64,000 nt of DNA from Capitulum mitella (Eukaryota > Arthropoda > Thecostraca > Pollicipedomorpha > Pollicipedidae), in NCBI GenBank assembly GCA_030062745.1, contig CP099848.1:4598685-4662684 (forward strand), in the 5' to 3' direction. Of this stretch, positions 1 through 11,750 are shown piece after piece. A program made the position numbers and the translations under genes. Position 1 is the first letter of the stretch. Each line of letters opens with the position of its first letter. Under the pieces are notes generated by a model. It did not search any database, was not told the origin of the DNA, and saw nothing but the letters and a program-made list of their open reading frames with translations.

Positions 1-2227
1 GTTTTAATGGCTGTGAGAAGATCGATAAATTGAATGCCGCAGGGCGTGTAATGACGTAAGGGTGTTAGGATGGCTTCTTGTTTACACCATTTTAATCACG
101 GTTGTGTTTTCGGTAGGTGGTCATATTGTGTGCTGCACGATCATTCACGTTAAAAAAGAAATGTGATCGCAGAGTAACGTAACGGGGACGCACATATTTT
201 GGTTTATCACCAGCTCCAGTGAATATTCAAGTAGCTTCTGATGTCTCTTGAAGGACAAGCATTTTATTATCATGTTCATTAACGTGGAAATGGAGGCCTT
301 TTCCAGTCGTGGTCCTACTTTTTCCGTTCTATACTTGCTGTGTGGTGCTAATAGTTGCCTCGTTCATGTGAGGTTTGCTTTCTGTGAGACGGTAGTTTTT
401 CTTACATCGTTTCACGGCTGTGAAATCTGTACCGTGTACGGCCAGATGAACACTATCGCTCGTTCGCAACCACAGTCGACTGGAAAAGGGAAAACAGGGA
501 GATTTGTCACTGTAACAGCAAACCCAACAGCCATCTTACCACGGTGAAGGAACCATGCATGTAACGGAAGACGTTGAACAGATATAGGGACGTTAAGCTG
601 TAAACAACTGAATCGGTACGTTCAGAACACAGTTTAAAAATCGGAGATGCACTTGGAGGTTTTTTTGTTCCTGGTGGTAGGTACTGACGGTTTTGCTTGG
701 GGGCCGACTGAATTTTAAATCGTCCCGCTGAGACGACAAGGGTGCCGTCACGGAGTGTAGATGAGGGCCGCAGAGGAGCTCCCTTTCTGGGTCCGGCGCC
801 GGCTCGCCGGCGTCCAGCCACCTGCTGCTGACGTCGCGGCCGTGCACGACCCGTGCGCGGCCGTGAATGACCCCGGCACGGCTGGGAATGACGGGAAGCG
901 ACGTCGCCGGCCGGGCGGTCGCGCCGAACGTGGAGCCGGTGGGGGCCGCCAGAACACGGTAACCGTGTGGGCCTTCTCTCCGGACGGAGGCTTACGCGGG
1001 GCCGTAGAGGTCATTTTGGCAGCTGGACGAACTGATAGTCTGAGACGTCGCGAGTGATGCTGGGTGAGCGGGTCTCCGCACCGCGGTTCGCGAGAGAGGA
1101 TGTGACGGTCCATTGCCACAGCAGTTGTGACGGTGAACCATGCCGTCAGTATGTGGCGGCTGAATGTACCGTCAGAGTCCGTTGTGACGGTAGAGCATAA
1201 CGTCACGGTATGTTGCGACGGCTGACCTTACCGCCAAGGTGTGCTGTGTGACTGACTACAATGTCACGGTCCTTGTGGTGGCTCGCTGAAAGTTTGGAAC
1301 TGAAGACAGATGGTTTAGTACCGGCAGCGGAACGTTTGATGTGCGAGGATGCTTGACGTATGCGTTCGGGATTTTTTTAACCAGGGCAGTGACAAGTATG
1401 CTCAGATGAATTGCAGCTGACTCTGGATGAAACACTCAGGGGAGCTCAGTGTTAGTGTTAGCTTGCGGATATTTCGACCGGGCTGTTGTAATGATCCCGT
1501 GGCGCAAATGGTCTGAGAAATATAGTTACAATAGCAATCGGCGCGTAATATATAATGTCTCCTGGAATTTGGGACATGGAACAATGGTCCATGTTCGGAC
1601 ATGTAACAACGGCAAATGGAACAAAAACATCGCAAAAAATAGGCGCCCGAGGAGTTTTCTCTTCCGAAAAATGAATGCATTCCTATAAGTGCTGTGGAAT
1701 TATGTTTCGCTGATCGTGAGATGCGGATCAACATTTGTCTTCCAATGAATTGAACAGATTTATGAGCAAACACCGCATCGGGTACAAAGCAAATACGCCC
1801 GGAAAGCGCGACGGCGGTAATCGTTTTAATGTCTGCCGTTTCTTGTTGCTATTCAATATATTTTCGTCGTTTGTCAGGTGATGACTGTTTTTGAGTCGTG
1901 TTTATTCTGCGTGCCAGTGCGCATGGACACGGCTGAATGCCTTGCGCTTAACAGAATAACTGTGAGACCGAGGTTCCCACGTAACGGGCTCGTAAGGTTA
2001 CCTGCTGCGTCCGGTCAGTGAGGCTGAGATGTGTAACGTACCTTTTCAGAGGATTAGTGTTAAATGTCGCGAAAATCAAGGGAACAGTGACAGTCTCACA
2101 GAGGCTGTCTCCTCTCAGGGACCAGGTGGGACTATAACCCGAGACCACAGTGTCGTGGTGCGCAGTCACCAACAGCAGCATTCTCACGGCCCAGATGCTC
2201 ATTGGGCCGGCCCACTGTTTGTTCCAG
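1..2227. other. Upstream flank or 5' intron, no gene recognised
   Basis: No convincing exon was seen. Short open frames near 750-1200 fall in a GC-rich patch and overlap on both strands without splice sites of note. Around 1100-1280 a degenerate TGTGACGGT-like motif recurs in both orientations. Confidence 0.5.
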
Positions 2228-2344
2228 GAGATCGCAGATCGTGAGAAGCAGATCTACAAGCTCGAGTGTCAGAAATGCTACCTCGGGGAGGAGATTTACC
2301 GTCTGACCGGCGTGGAGGAGGGCTTCTGGAGCGACCAGACCATG
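2228..2344 (+). CDS. RIM-BP: RIM-BP candidate exon 1 (charged helix)
   Basis: Phase 0-0 exon of 39 codons after the acceptor TTGTTCCAG and before the donor ATG|GTGAGT. It encodes a charged, helix-prone segment beginning EIADREKQIYKLE. It is joined to the gene by strand, phase and coiled-coil character rather than clear homology, so membership is less sure than for later exons. Its 3' end is the first copy of a 69-bp tandem repeat that reproduces the donor site. Confidence 0.55.
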
Positions 2345-2650
2345 GTGAGTGGACTGAGCGGAGATGGAATGGTGGCCCGTGCGGGGTAGAGCTTGTGGAG
2401 CGACCAAGCTGTGGTGAGTGGACTGAGCGGAGATGGAATGATGACCCGTGCAGTGTAGAGCTTGTGGAGCGACCAAGTTGTGAGTGGACTGAGCGGAGAT
2501 GGAATGATGACCCGTGCGGGGTAGAGCTTGTGGAGCGACCAGACCATGGTGAGTGGACTGAGTGGAGATGGAATGATGACCCGTGCGGGGTAGAGCTTGT
2601 GGAGCGACCAAGCTGTGGCGAGTAGACTGAGCGAAGATGGAATGTAACCT
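2329..2650 (+). repeat. 69-bp tandem repeat spanning a splice donor
   Basis: The word GAGCGACCA starts at 2329, 2398, 2467, 2533 and 2602, giving spacings of 69, 69, 66 and 69. Each unit carries the exon tail followed by GTGAGTGG or a close variant. In the exon frame the first extra unit ends in a TAG, so use of later donors would truncate the protein. Confidence 0.9.
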
Positions 2651-2984
2651 GTGTGGAGGAGGACCGTGACGATAAGGATGACCGTGGCCGACGTGGGTGA
2701 CCCCAGACGCTCATGAAGAGTCTGGGTGGCAATGCGGACTACCGCTGAGTACCAACAGGATCGCCGATTCGCCGCCCTCAGTGATCAGAGGCTTCTTTGC
2801 TCGGTGGCATTGGACAGGGGACTGTAGTACAGACCGGAGCCAGCAGCTGGCGTCACCACGCCATGGACCGAGGCCTCTTCGTCTCCGTGGTGATGCAGCA
2901 GACGGTGTATACCGCCGCAGGGCTGGTGGACGGGAACCCAACTCAACTCGGCTCTAACGCTCAACAAGGTATCACCGTGGCCGT

Positions 2985-3110
2985 GACGTAAGACGGAACG
3001 TCACCACGACCGAACGGTAGATAACGTATCCCAGTGGACGTAACGGCTAACCAGATGTCACCGTGGCCGTAACGGAGGACAGAGGACGTCACTGCGGCCG
3101 TAACGGTGAA
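2985..3110. repeat. Degenerate GACGTAACGG-type repeat
   Basis: CACCGTGGCCGTAACGG-like phrases recur about every 45 bases with many substitutions. No coding sense was seen. It probably decayed from a minisatellite. Confidence 0.5.
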
Positions 3111-4189
3111 TAATGGATCAACATATCACCGCAGATGTAGCGGCGTTCATTAAGAGCGTTGCGGTGTTCGCGGTGAGCGGTGGGGAGGGGGAGGGGGCTC
3201 GGAGCGGACCGGCTGGTCGGCGACCGTCGGCCTGGCGTCGGCGTCATGGACCACCAGACACGCCCGTCACGGGGCCGGCAAGGCGGCCCGCCGGAACAGA
3301 TCGCCCGTCACATTTGACGGGGTGATCGGTTAATTGAACGAGGTGCTGGCCACTGGTTAGTGACGAACATTGCCTTGGAATGGAACATCTGCTGCACGTA
3401 ATGGGATAGTCCGCGTGGAGCGCAAACATCTGTAATGTTCGATCATTCCCGCACGGCAAAATGTTACGGCTCTTGTCGGAACTTATGCAGTTCACAAAAC
3501 AGAAAAAAACAAACAAAAAAACAAGTTCCTGGCCCTTCGTCCTCCGTTGTACATTGGAGATGGCTGGCGATTTCGTGTGATGCCGATAAAACGGAAAAAA
3601 TCATTCTCCATATCAGCGACTGGAACGCACCTGCCCGTTAATCACAATGAGACGCGGTTAGCTCATCCTGAAGATTCAGCCAGTCTCTTAACACTGAACT
3701 CCCGTGGACCCTCCCAAACGTTCACCGTGCAGTAGACAGTATGCAGTGGATGGCCGCATGCTCAGCCGACTCAGAAATCCCGCCAAACGCGGTGCCGACC
3801 GCGGCGAGCCGGTCGACGTGAGCGGCCCAGATGACCCTGTTGCCTTTCCATTACGTGAAATGGCTAACAGCCCGCAGGCGACCTATTAATTTGTGCCTTT
3901 TTGTTGGGCGGCAGCCTTGAAGTCTGGCTGACCGGTCTGCGCTCTGTCGGCGGGCAGGGCTGATTGTGTGTCACGAGGGCGGGGTCTGGTGCTCCGGGCG
4001 CTCGTCAGGCGCACAGGAGGGAGGGAGGGGCTCCGCAGGAGGGAGAATTGGCGGTGACCGGTGGGCACCGCTGTCTGGCGCTTATGTGCCGGACGCCTCG
4101 GCCGTGCCGCCGTGACTGGGACTCCCCGGCGGCAGCAGACGCCGATGTGAAGCGCGAGGCGGTATCGGGCTGCGGTGTGTTGTGTGGCC

Positions 4190-4303
4190 AGTGCGGGATC
4201 AGCCACCAGCCGCAGCGGCTGGTGGCTAGTGCGGGATCAGCCACCAGCCGCAGCGGCTGGTGGCCAGTGCGGGATCAGCCACCAGCCACTGCGGCTGGAA
4301 ATC
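4190..4303 (+). repeat. 38-bp tandem repeat, each unit a hairpin
   Basis: Three units start at 4190, 4228 and 4266. Each holds the inverted repeat GCCACCAGCCG/CGGCTGGTGGC around a 3-base loop. The third copy has a changed arm. Confidence 0.9.
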
Positions 4304-5763
4304 CGGGCCAGTCAGACGCCGAGCCTAGCTCAGCGCCGTGGCGATCACCGCCCGCCGCTGGCTGGTGGAGGACCTGACGGTGGCCGCGTGCTCTGGACCG
4401 GCGCCGTCGGCCCGAGTTGTGGACTTGATCTGACTGACCTGGCGTACCCGCCTGCCGCAGGTGACGTGCTTTACGCCGCCATGTTGTGTGGCTGTGGGGA
4501 GGGATGGATTCCCGGTTTACTAGCACTACGATTGGACTTCCGTGGTGAGTGAATGCCACAGCAGACGCCCTGCGGGCCGGCACAGTCTCCCGTCGGGAGA
4601 GGCTTTTTGTAGGATCAGGGACACAGCGGTACAGTTGAGCCACAGGGCTGTAAGCTGAGCGCCGTCATAAGCGCACAGTGACGCTGTCATGCCTGTTGGC
4701 AGTTGCGTGCCGGCAAGTGGCGCAATGCGCGCCGCGTGCCGGTGTCACCAGAGCGTAGCGTCGCTCACAGGACGTCAGGCGAACAACGAACGATCTTGTT
4801 GGGTCGGGGCTTTCTCCCCTATTAATGGAAGGTCGCGGAGCCTTGGAACCGCCCGCCACTGTCCATTCATGTCTCGATTACGTTCGGTCGGTGTGCGTGT
4901 CACGTGATAGTTTTCGGATGTCCGCTCACACACCATCGGCCGCAGACGGGGACAGCTGGACAGTTAAGGCCTTGTGACGTCTGATATAGACACATTCATG
5001 CTCGGCCAGGGCGCGGTAATTTGCCTGTTATTTCATACCTGAGGTGGCTGATTGAAAACAGGTGCACACCACGGGAGCGTCACCCTTCAGCTGCCAAGGA
5101 CAGATAATCTAAGGCGTCCTCGACAGGTGGCTCCTCGACTCGGCTGACGTCGCCAAAAATGATCACGTCACAGCTTCCAAAAGGCCTAAGTCGTAGTAAT
5201 GCCAGTGTGTTCTGACAGAAAATGGCAAAAATAAACCGGCGTGATGTTTCCATTTTCTGATCATTTCGGGCTCTGATAAAATTATTGGAATGTCGCTAAC
5301 TTCTGGTGCGGGATAAAGCCAGTAAAACAAAAGCAAAACAAAAAGTAAAAAATCGAATGGTCATGTCTTGGTTTGAACATCAAATTTGTACCCTTGTTAT
5401 GTTACCCCAAATTACATTTATTTACAATTATTTGTTACCCCAAATACCCTTGTTTTCGTGGATTGGCTTTGTTGCCGGGAGCAGGAGCTGCTTGCCGGTA
5501 ACGCATTCGGCATTTGAGTCGTCGATTGGCGTGGAGCTCTGACAAACATAATGGGCAGCACGGGATATTTTGAGGCTGTTCTTTCCGAGCAACGTTTAAG
5601 ACGAAATATCAGACAGTGGAATAAAATGAGGTCATGTGGCGGCAGCTCTGCTTTCTTACGCAAGTGACTGCAATGCAGGGAATGCAGTTATTATGCCCGT
5701 GGCTGGAGCTTTGGACGATTTTGTTATTTATTGCCGACAATTCATTGGCAATAAATAAATTTT

Positions 5764-5790
5764 TGCCAATAATTTCCGAAATTATTGGCA
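5764..5790. repeat. 13-bp perfect inverted repeat
   Basis: The arm TGCCAATAATTTC is followed after one base by its exact reverse complement. A second, weaker inverted pair based on ATTGGCAA/TTGCCAAT lies just upstream (about 5740-5770). Confidence 0.85.
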
Positions 5791-7169
5791 TGACACTCTC
5801 AACAGGAATTCATGCAGTTTCCTTGCAGTCATTGTTAAAAGGAGTCAGGTCCTTCCCAAATCACCCAAGATCTTCAGCCATGATCCTGCTTCTTTTTGGC
5901 TTTCGACGTTTTAAGCCGAGGCGTTCGTAGCTTTCTAGGGTTTGTTGTAACTTATGAAAGTTCTTTAAATGATACATGTCTTGTAAAATATCGTCAAGTT
6001 GGAGAGAACGTATTTTGCTTTGTGGGCAGCATTTCGTCACGGAAAGGAAAGGAACACCCCTTGGATCCGCGCGAGCAAGCTAGTTTGAGAAAGTCCGTAC
6101 GGGAATTCCAGCTGAATCATTGGTCTGCCGGTCTGGTGCGCCGGGCCCGGTTCCATGTTGTGGCAGTGATTGTGCGAAAGCCGGACAGCCGGACAGCCGT
6201 GTGAACAGTGACGCAATGGGCGCCTGGTGGTCGCTGTAATTTCTGGACAGCCGCCTGTAACGCCAACTCCCACGGACGCCACAGATTCGGGCGAGCACTA
6301 ATCATTACGGCGACGTGCTTGGCAGCGAAATGCCCGAGTCGAAGGCAAAATGCGGTCGTCCTCTGACGCAAACGGAGCGTAGTGGCGCGGTCACGGTTCC
6401 GTTGTTCTGTCGTCAGAAACACCGTGGAAAATGTGAATTTTGAATGCTATTTGTCCAATACAAGGTGCATATCCACATGAGACTCCGACGGCTACACCGT
6501 TCTGTGCCGGTGGCACATACCTGGCTAGACGGAACACGCTTTTTTTACTGCGTGACGCGACACCTACAGGTGTAGTCCATCGCCCAGTGACGCAGAACAG
6601 CACCGTGACATTCCGCCAAACGACAGGAAGCAGAGGCAACAAAAAAACGACATGATAACGCCGAACAACCGCTCCTGTTTTTTTTTCTTATTCAGGATCT
6701 TCACCTCCACTGACGCCGAATTCTCACGTGACTGCTGGCCAGTCGGCCTCCGGCCGGACTGCCCGGCATGCGCGCCGCGTTTCGACAGTTACGCCCCAGG
6801 GCACGGTCAGGGTCGCCCGCTGTCCAGCTGAGGACGTGGACGGTCCGAACCCAGTCCGAGCCGACGCGGGGCCGGCGGTGCCTCAGCGTCGGCGGCGACG
6901 CGCGGCCGCCGTCGGTACCGCCGCCGAGCCGACCCGCTGGGCAAGCTTATGTCGAACACCTGTGCGGGCGGCGGCCGGCGCACGCCCACCGCCTTGCGCG
7001 GCGCCCCGGTCGGGACAGTCGGCTCGCACGGGGGTTCGGTGCCGGCGGCCCAGCGCTGGACGGTGTGCCTCGGCCGCGGCCGACGCGGCGGCGGCTGTGC
7101 GCAGGCGCCGCGTAAGCGGACCGCGGACGGGCGCGGCGCCGGCGGCGGCGGCGGCGGCGGCCCCGGAGA

Positions 7170-7851
7170 ATGTACACGTTTCACCGCGGCGAGCGGCGAC
7201 TGTGGCGCTCCACGGCCAGCCTGGCCGGCGACGTCAGCGACTCGTACTCGTGGTGCTACATTTACGAGCAGGGCGGCCGCGCCGAGCCGGACGGCGCCGA
7301 CGCCGTGCAGGCGCGGCCGGAGCCGGCCGCGGTCACGGCTGACGTCACGGCAAAGGTCACGGCAGGGGTCACGGCGGAGGCCCCGGGCGAGGTCATCGCT
7401 GACCGGCGGCCGGCCCCGGACGAAGAGTGTCCGACATGGAGGACCGAGATGCACCTGCGGCTGCAGGCCGAGCGGTCGAGCAAGTATTTCAAGAGCGCGG
7501 CGGTGAAGGCGCCCCTGGGGAGGAACTTGGTCGAGAAGTTTGAGAACTTGGGCCGCCGGGCCGGTGGGTCCGCGTCGCTCGGTGGGCGTCGCTCCGGGCC
7601 CGGTACTGGTTCCGGACAGGTGACGCGCGCTGACCGGAGCTCCCGGCTAGAGCCGGGCGCTTCCGGAGGCCGGGCGCCGCGACCGCGCGACGTCCAGGAC
7701 ACGACGCCGCCCTCTGGCGGGTCGCCACTGCCATCTGGCGGCCGAGGCGGCGGCGAGGCCGGCGGGAGAGCCCAGCGCCGCGCCCCGTCCTCTGCTCCGC
7801 CGGCCCGGCAGCAGGGTACCGCCCCTGTCCGCGTACCGCCTGAGGACGTCA
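7170..7851 (+). CDS. Candidate 5' exon, disordered protein
   Basis: The ATG at 7170 follows an in-frame TAA at 7113 and opens a frame that runs to 8204. The first part has mixed composition (SYSWCYIYEQ, and a helix-like stretch ending KFENLGRRAG); the later part is Gly/Pro/Ser/Arg-rich. I end it at the donor TCA|GTGAGC (phase 1), which joins in frame to 8285. An alternative donor at 7619|GTGACG is phase 0. No family was recognised. It could be an alternative first exon of the RIM-BP gene. The extreme GC content leaves several frames open, so this call is uncertain. Confidence 0.4.
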
Positions 7852-8284
7852 GTGAGCTGGCCAACCCTGGCCGGGATGCCGGCAGAACGGGTGCCCCCGG
7901 CGGCCGGCCGGGGCGCCCTCAGTCGGCTGGCGAGCTCAGACTGTCGGACGGTCCGGGACAGAGCGGCGGCTTCAGAGGGCCGGCCAGTCGCCGCCCCGCG
8001 GGCACGGACCGGGCCGGAGAGAGTGGCGCTGGTGGTCGCGGGCTGTCGGGCCGCGCTTCCTCGCCGAGGGCCGAACCCAGCCACCACACTCTGCCCGGCG
8101 TCAGGGCCGGCCGCCCGCCGGGAGGAGGTGCTCGCGGGGACAGGGCCGCCCGCAGCGAGTCAGGGCTCTGGAGCCGGCCACCGGACGGCGAGGGAGGCCT
8201 CTGACAGTGGCCGCTCTTCAGGGGCGGAACACCGCGCGGCCGGACGTCTGACGATGAACCGGCCGGTCACTCCGGGTCGCTCAG

Positions 8285-8598
8285 TGATAGCCGTGTCAGA
8301 CAATCGCGCGTCTCTCGGGAGAAATGTGCATCCTAAGGAGGCAGCCCAGCCACGGAGGGATGCACCTCCAGAAGGAGACAGTGGGCGTAGTTTGGTGGCG
8401 TCTCTCCCTCAGACGTATACATCCTCAGGACTGCGCCGCTCCAATTTAGAGCAGCCCTCAGTGGTGCCTGCGACCGGGAAAGGCAGCTCTCTAGCCTCGG
8501 GCGGCGCCAGAAGGGCTAGTCCCGCAGCCAGCGTGTGTCGAAGCCCCCAGCGGCTGTCGGTACCCGGGCAGTCCCTGCCAGCCATCCTGCACAACACA
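8285..8598 (+). CDS. Candidate exon following 7170-7851
   Basis: It starts after TCGCTCAG, completes the split codon from 7851, and stays open to the strong donor ACA|GTACGT, ending in phase 0. That phase matches the coiled-coil exon at 11360. The product is Ser/Arg/Pro-rich (segments such as SLPQTYTSSGLRRSN and RLSVPGQSLPAILHNT) with no recognised domain. The good donor and matching phases support an exon; function is unknown. Confidence 0.42.
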
Positions 8599-8705
8599 GT
8601 ACGTCCGACGGTTGCGTACCAGGTCACCCTGAGTACCTGTGTTAGATGTTATAGTAAATAGTTGCTATAATTAGTGGCTGTAGTAGTTCCTACAATCACT
8701 GTTAA

Positions 8706-9941
8706 CCGGGCACCGCTTGGAGGGGTGTCAAATAGGGCACCCCTCGGTTTTCTTGAATAATGTCTGAACCGGCAGAGACAGCCCAACCAAATTTTCAGTG
8801 CCTGTTTAACAATCAATTCTACGTATTTCGACATCAGAACCATTCCCATGCTAGGTTAGGTCATGGAGATATGTCGTCATCAGTGATCCCTTGTGTGCTT
8901 GTTTTTGCCTGTCCAGGCGGTGGCACGAACATGCGTCGTTTTTTACAGTATTTGCGAGTATAATGCATAGATTATTTGGATTTACATGGGAAACGATCCC
9001 CAAAAGGACATACAGTCGCGATATGTCGACATTAGAAGTCATGTTAGGTCACATGCAAGATGGCAATTGGACTGATTCTCATTGTGGTTGGTAGAAGTGG
9101 TTGCCGCTGACCTTCCCCATCGTTCAAGTCAGACAAACAAATCCTTATAGCAAATCTATAGGCACTTCGTAGCAAAGTTCACCAAATGCAGTCCGAGGTC
9201 ATATCAGGTCAGGTCACGTCATAGGTAGATATCAAAACGAAATGAAATACAAGATTGTATGTGGAAGATTGTTCAATAGCAGCAAAGAGCAATTATTGTC
9301 CCTAGTCAGAAAAAGAAATATGACTTTCTGTCCTGACCTGGCTTGACCTTGATCCGCTAAAGAGCAGACAGAGCATATTCAATTATCTTGAGATGTCATT
9401 TCAGTTTTGTACTTGGCGTTGTTAAGAATCGCAGAGAGTAATGTTTGCACTTTGTCAGGAAAAGTTATACAGACCTGGACTGATCTTGACTAAGTGAAAC
9501 TTAGATAATGCAAACTCACCATAAGAAGGTTTCACTTTCATTCGTTTTGTCACGTAGATCAAAACGGCTGCAAGTAAGTATTGATCTTTGGCATGTAAAG
9601 GAAGACAAGTATTTCGCCTGACCTAGGTTGGTCTTGACCTGACATTTTTTACTGTTTTGGCATGTTTTTCATGCAGAAGATCGTGACCTTTTGTCTTTGC
9701 CGATGATATGAGGTAGAAACCGATGTCAGTTTTTCTGACGTCGTGTCTTGCGTTTAAAGTGGCCCGTGACGTCATCAGTGACGTGATCAGGGCTGACAGT
9801 GTTTTCTGAATCGCGAGACTCTGGGCTATCGATTGGTGGTAGATCGGTTGAGACCCCACGGTTAGATCCCGAGATAGCGGGGTGTCCTTTCTGACATCCC
9901 TAGGCAGTCGCGGCTACGAAAACACGCCAGGCGGTGCCGGG
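8706..9941. mobile_element. piggyBac-like MITE with TTAA duplication
   Basis: TTAA at 8702-8705 and 9942-9945 bounds a 1,236-bp element. The ends are inverted: the left reads CCGGGCACCGCTTGG and the reverse complement of the right reads CCCGGCACCGCCTGG. A subterminal hairpin (AGGGGTG...CACCCCT) lies just inside the left end. No transposase frame was seen, so it is non-autonomous. The TTAA target and CC(C/G)GG ends fit the piggyBac superfamily. AGGTCA-like words are frequent inside, as in the other two MITEs. Confidence 0.8.
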
Positions 9942-11089
9942 TTAATCTGATTATCTGTTAATCTGAGCTAAAGCTTATTTGAATAAGATATGATGGAATC
10001 TGTCGTTTGGGTATCAGCGGTGTTAGGTTTAGACGATAGCCAAGCCGGGAAAGCAACTTTGCGGCCAGCGCGTGCCGTCAAACAACGCGAAAAATCCCCA
10101 TTCGCTTTACCAAAAACCGTGGACACGCGGTTGGTCAAGGGCAGCGGTGTGGTCGTTCGGCCACTGACGGCGGTCTTCTGCGGCGGCTGAGGGGCCCTCG
10201 GCGGCGCCGCAGGCCGGCCGAGTCTCAGATCAATGTAGGTCGCCGGTCAAATCACACCTGGGTGAGTGCAGGGCACACCTGTAAGGAGCGACGCCTGCTG
10301 TGTAGCCCTTCGGCCACCGTGCCTGGGAGGGGGAGGGGGTGTGCCGGGTTCAGCTGCCCTCACATTTGGGAACACGAATATCGGTAACAGGGCGTTGCAT
10401 TAAACGAAATTATTTTATATCGATTTTGCACGTCGACTGAGAACGCTGCACTACTTTGGTGAGTACGTTTGCTCCAGTGCAAAAACTTTGCGTCCTCGGA
10501 ATGAAGCAGGAAGATGAAAATTGACCTTTTGCGCTTTTTTGGTATTGCTTGGTCTTCAGTCAGAGTTCAGCACTGTTTTGGAGTTCGAATGTTTTTTTTT
10601 GCGATTCACTGTTTCCCTTGATCAGCAGAATGCATGACACCAGCAACTGTGGTCCGGTGGGGCAAAAATGTTGAGCACCTCGCTCTCGGCCCGCTCATTA
10701 CCATTCGACTAGCTCTCAGTCCGTCGTCCTAAGTAACGGTGCCACTCCGGCGCCGGGCGCAGCGATGACAATCCGAAACTCCGGCACTGAACGACACCTC
10801 GCACGGATAAAGCCGATAACCCGGGAGTGTCACCACGCTGCAGGCGGTATTTCGAGCCCGCTCCAGTGCCTGGCGCGGCCCGGGGTAGGGGCGAGGAGTG
10901 CGGGCCGTGCCGGACCTGGCTGAGCGCCGCCGACCCCAGCGGCCGCGGGCGTGTGGTACGCCGCCGACTGGGAACACGGACCCCCGCGGGGCTCAGTCTG
11001 GTCTCGTCCTCAGTCTGCCGCGTGTCCGGTCCGGAGGCGGCGGGGCCGACCGTGACCGCCAGCCGCTGAGCGCGCCGGCGGTCTACAGT

Positions 11090-11360
11090 GGGCCGCGTCT
11101 GCGTGTCTGCGGCTGTGTGTCCCGACTGGGCGGTGTCCGTGTTTGTGTCTGTGCTGAGCGATGCTGAACGTGCTACGTGTTTGTGTCTGTGCTGAACGCG
11201 CTATGTCCGCAGCAGCGATCCGGTCCAACGCACGGCGATATGTCTGTCGCCGCTGAGCTGTACGCGGCTGCGTATCCGAGCTCAGCGGCGTCCGTTTGCG
11301 AGTCCCTGCTGAGCCGTGTCTGTGTGTCCCTGCTGAGCGGTCTCCGTGTGTTTCCGCAGC
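11090..11360 (+). repeat. Duplicated acceptor region before an exon
   Basis: Phrases such as GTGTCTGTGCTGA and CCCTGCTGAGC recur. The sequence CCGCAGCAGCGATCCGG at 11208-11224 resembles the true exon start CCGCAGCAGCGGTCCAG at 11355-11371. The acceptor copy lies 147 nt (49 codons) upstream, and the interval is open in the exon frame. Confidence 0.75.
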
Positions 11361-11479
11361 AGCGGTCCAGTCTGACGGACCGCGAGCGGGGCCTGGTGCG
11401 CCGCGCCTCCCAACTGGGCTCCCAGCTCAGCCAGCTGCAGGTCCAGTGTCGCACCCTGAAGCTCGACAACAAGGAGCTG
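11360..11479 (+). CDS. RIM-BP: RIM-BP exon, N-terminal coiled coil
   Basis: Phase 0-0, 40 codons, between GTTTCCGCAG and CTG|GTGAGC. It encodes a Leu/Gln/Arg-rich helix (SQLGSQLSQLQVQCRTL... ending NKEL) that corresponds by position to the LGELRQRCAILKEEN segment of human RIMBP1. A NAGNAG choice at the acceptor could drop one Gln. Confidence 0.85.
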
Positions 11480-11626
11480 GTGAGCGGCCGTTCGTGACGC
11501 ATCGGCGCGCCGCGCGCCGTCCGCGGGCTTAAGCGGCGCACGGTGTCGGGAACGGGGAATGCTGTGACATGCGCAGACACTGTTAGTGGTCATCATGGCT
11601 AGCATTCCTGTTGGGGTTGGGGTTTG

Positions 11627-11750
11627 GGCCTCCAGATATTTAAGGATTTTAACATTAGGTCTGTGGCAGTGACTGGAAAGAAACAGTCTGATATCCTATG
11701 TGGACCCCCTCCCAGTAACCTTGGGAAATCTCCAGCCATAGTGGTCACGG
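11627..11750 (+). repeat. Dispersed repeat, copy A
   Basis: Shares GACTGGAAAGAAAC, TCCTATGTG and GGAAATCTCCAGCCAT in the same order and spacing with 57512-57620. A more decayed relative may lie at 44340-44415. Family unknown. Confidence 0.75.

Larger units (their letters stand above)
2651..7169. other. Intron or upstream sequence, mostly unassigned
   Basis: No exon with both good splice sites and recognisable protein was found. It contains the repeats at 2985-3110 and 4190-4303 and a 27-base palindrome at 5764-5790. From about 6696, after a strong polypyrimidine/AG site, it becomes a very GC-rich block open in several frames. Confidence 0.45.

Noticed and set aside
2697-2957. Possible exon after the 69-bp array
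   Set aside because: Two frames look partly protein-like, but each meets a stop before a good donor, and neither matches the coiled-coil pattern.
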